Shown: positions 13,490 to 13,818 of the stretch, one piece after another | How positions within the stretch are numbered: the stretch's first letter is position 1 | Layout of the letters: each line of letters begins with the position of its first letter | NCBI GenBank assembly: GCA_038217425.1 | Contig: JBBQPM010000184.1 | Coordinates: 1 to 13,818, forward strand | Reading direction: 5' to 3' | DNA: 13,818 bases | From: JAIEPT01 sp038217425 | GTDB lineage: Bacteria > Planctomycetota > Planctomycetia > Gemmatales > Gemmataceae | Translations under genes and position numbers: made by a program | Notes under the pieces: model-generated | Seen by the model: only the letters and a program-made list of their open reading frames with translations | Databases searched by the model: none | What the model was told of the DNA's origin: nothing

Positions 13490-13766
13490 AGGTGTACTGG
13501 CTGTACGCCAGCGTCAGCGCCACCACGGTGATCGAGAAGGCCACGCCCGCCACGGTGATCATTGAGCCGGCGAAGGCCGACAGGGTTCCCCGCGCGCCGT
13601 CCGCTCCGGCGCCGAACAGCCACGGCCAGCGGCGTTCAAGCTGGCCCGGACTCAGGCGCGTGTCCGCCTCGATCAGGGCGAGGGCGACCGCGCCGGCGAT
13701 CATGAGCGTAGGCAGGAACCAGAGGCTCGAGCGAAGCGAATCCCAGACCCAACGCAGCTTCTGCAT
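13476..13766 (-). pseudogene. DUF2254 family membrane protein, N-terminal fragment
   Basis: From ATG 13766 the product begins MQKLRWVWDSLRSSLWFLPT, has two hydrophobic segments (LWFLPTLMIAGAVALALIEA; GSMITVAGVAFSITVVALTL) and the characteristic AGSMITVAGVAFSITVVALT...SQYTSR of DUF2254 proteins. These are predicted integral membrane proteins of unknown function and normally around 400-450 residues. Here it stops after 96 residues at YTSRKA, just where the family continues (typically YTPRxLRxFM). The break coincides with the end of the oppositely oriented hypothetical gene, so the two were joined by a deletion or recombination. A natural short form is less likely. Confidence 0.75.
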
Positions 13767-13818
13767 CGTCAACCGCCCTCCCGCCCGTTGCCCCCCGGGG
13801 GCTTCGCCGTCGCGGGCT

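Overview
The window looks like an accessory region of a planctomycete chromosome (Gemmata/Pirellula/Isosphaera-type). The evidence is indirect: an ECF sigma factor next to a giant zinc-finger/Ser-Thr kinase/WD40 protein, a calcium-binding RTX protein carrying the planctomycete-style N-terminal 'LEERRLMA' motif, remnants of gene families I recognise from planctomycete genomes, and GC-rich coding sequence. No taxonomic marker gene is present.

Layout. Positions 1-3560 are a graveyard of mobile and broken genes. They hold an IS-end-like sequence (137-153), a truncated IS3-family element (about 480-1373), a 5'-truncated cupredoxin/carboxypeptidase-regulatory-like gene (1375-1976, +), a 5'-truncated conserved hypothetical gene (1885-2547, -), a 558-bp internally deleted IS4/IS701-like element with perfect 16-bp ends (2548-3105), and short fragments of an ATPase, a helicase-like gene and possibly a WD40 protein (3123-3520).

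Positions 3567-8068 (minus strand) form the most interesting unit, a compact three-gene operon. Its order is an 837-residue RTX protein with a double-glycine-like leader, a cytoplasmic SurA/PpiC-type peptidyl-prolyl isomerase 45 nt downstream, and a protein with two cyclic-nucleotide-binding-like domains fused to a complete C39 bacteriocin-processing peptidase (4-nt ATGA overlap). Together they suggest leader-dependent maturation and export of an RTX protein, but the ABC transporter normally fused to such a C39 domain is absent.

Divergently transcribed from this operon are an ECF sigma factor (8352-8909, TTG start) and a 1271-residue kinase (9004-12819). The kinase has an N-terminal HxxxCxxC anti-sigma-like zinc motif, a zinc ribbon, a complete Ser/Thr kinase domain, one membrane segment and a long WD40-like C-terminal region. 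The pair is a likely sensor/sigma signalling module; whether it controls the RTX operon is unknown.

Positions 12820-13818 are again decayed: an unidentified minus-strand ORF, a frameshifted planctomycete hypothetical gene, and a 3'-truncated DUF2254 membrane protein gene that abuts it directly.
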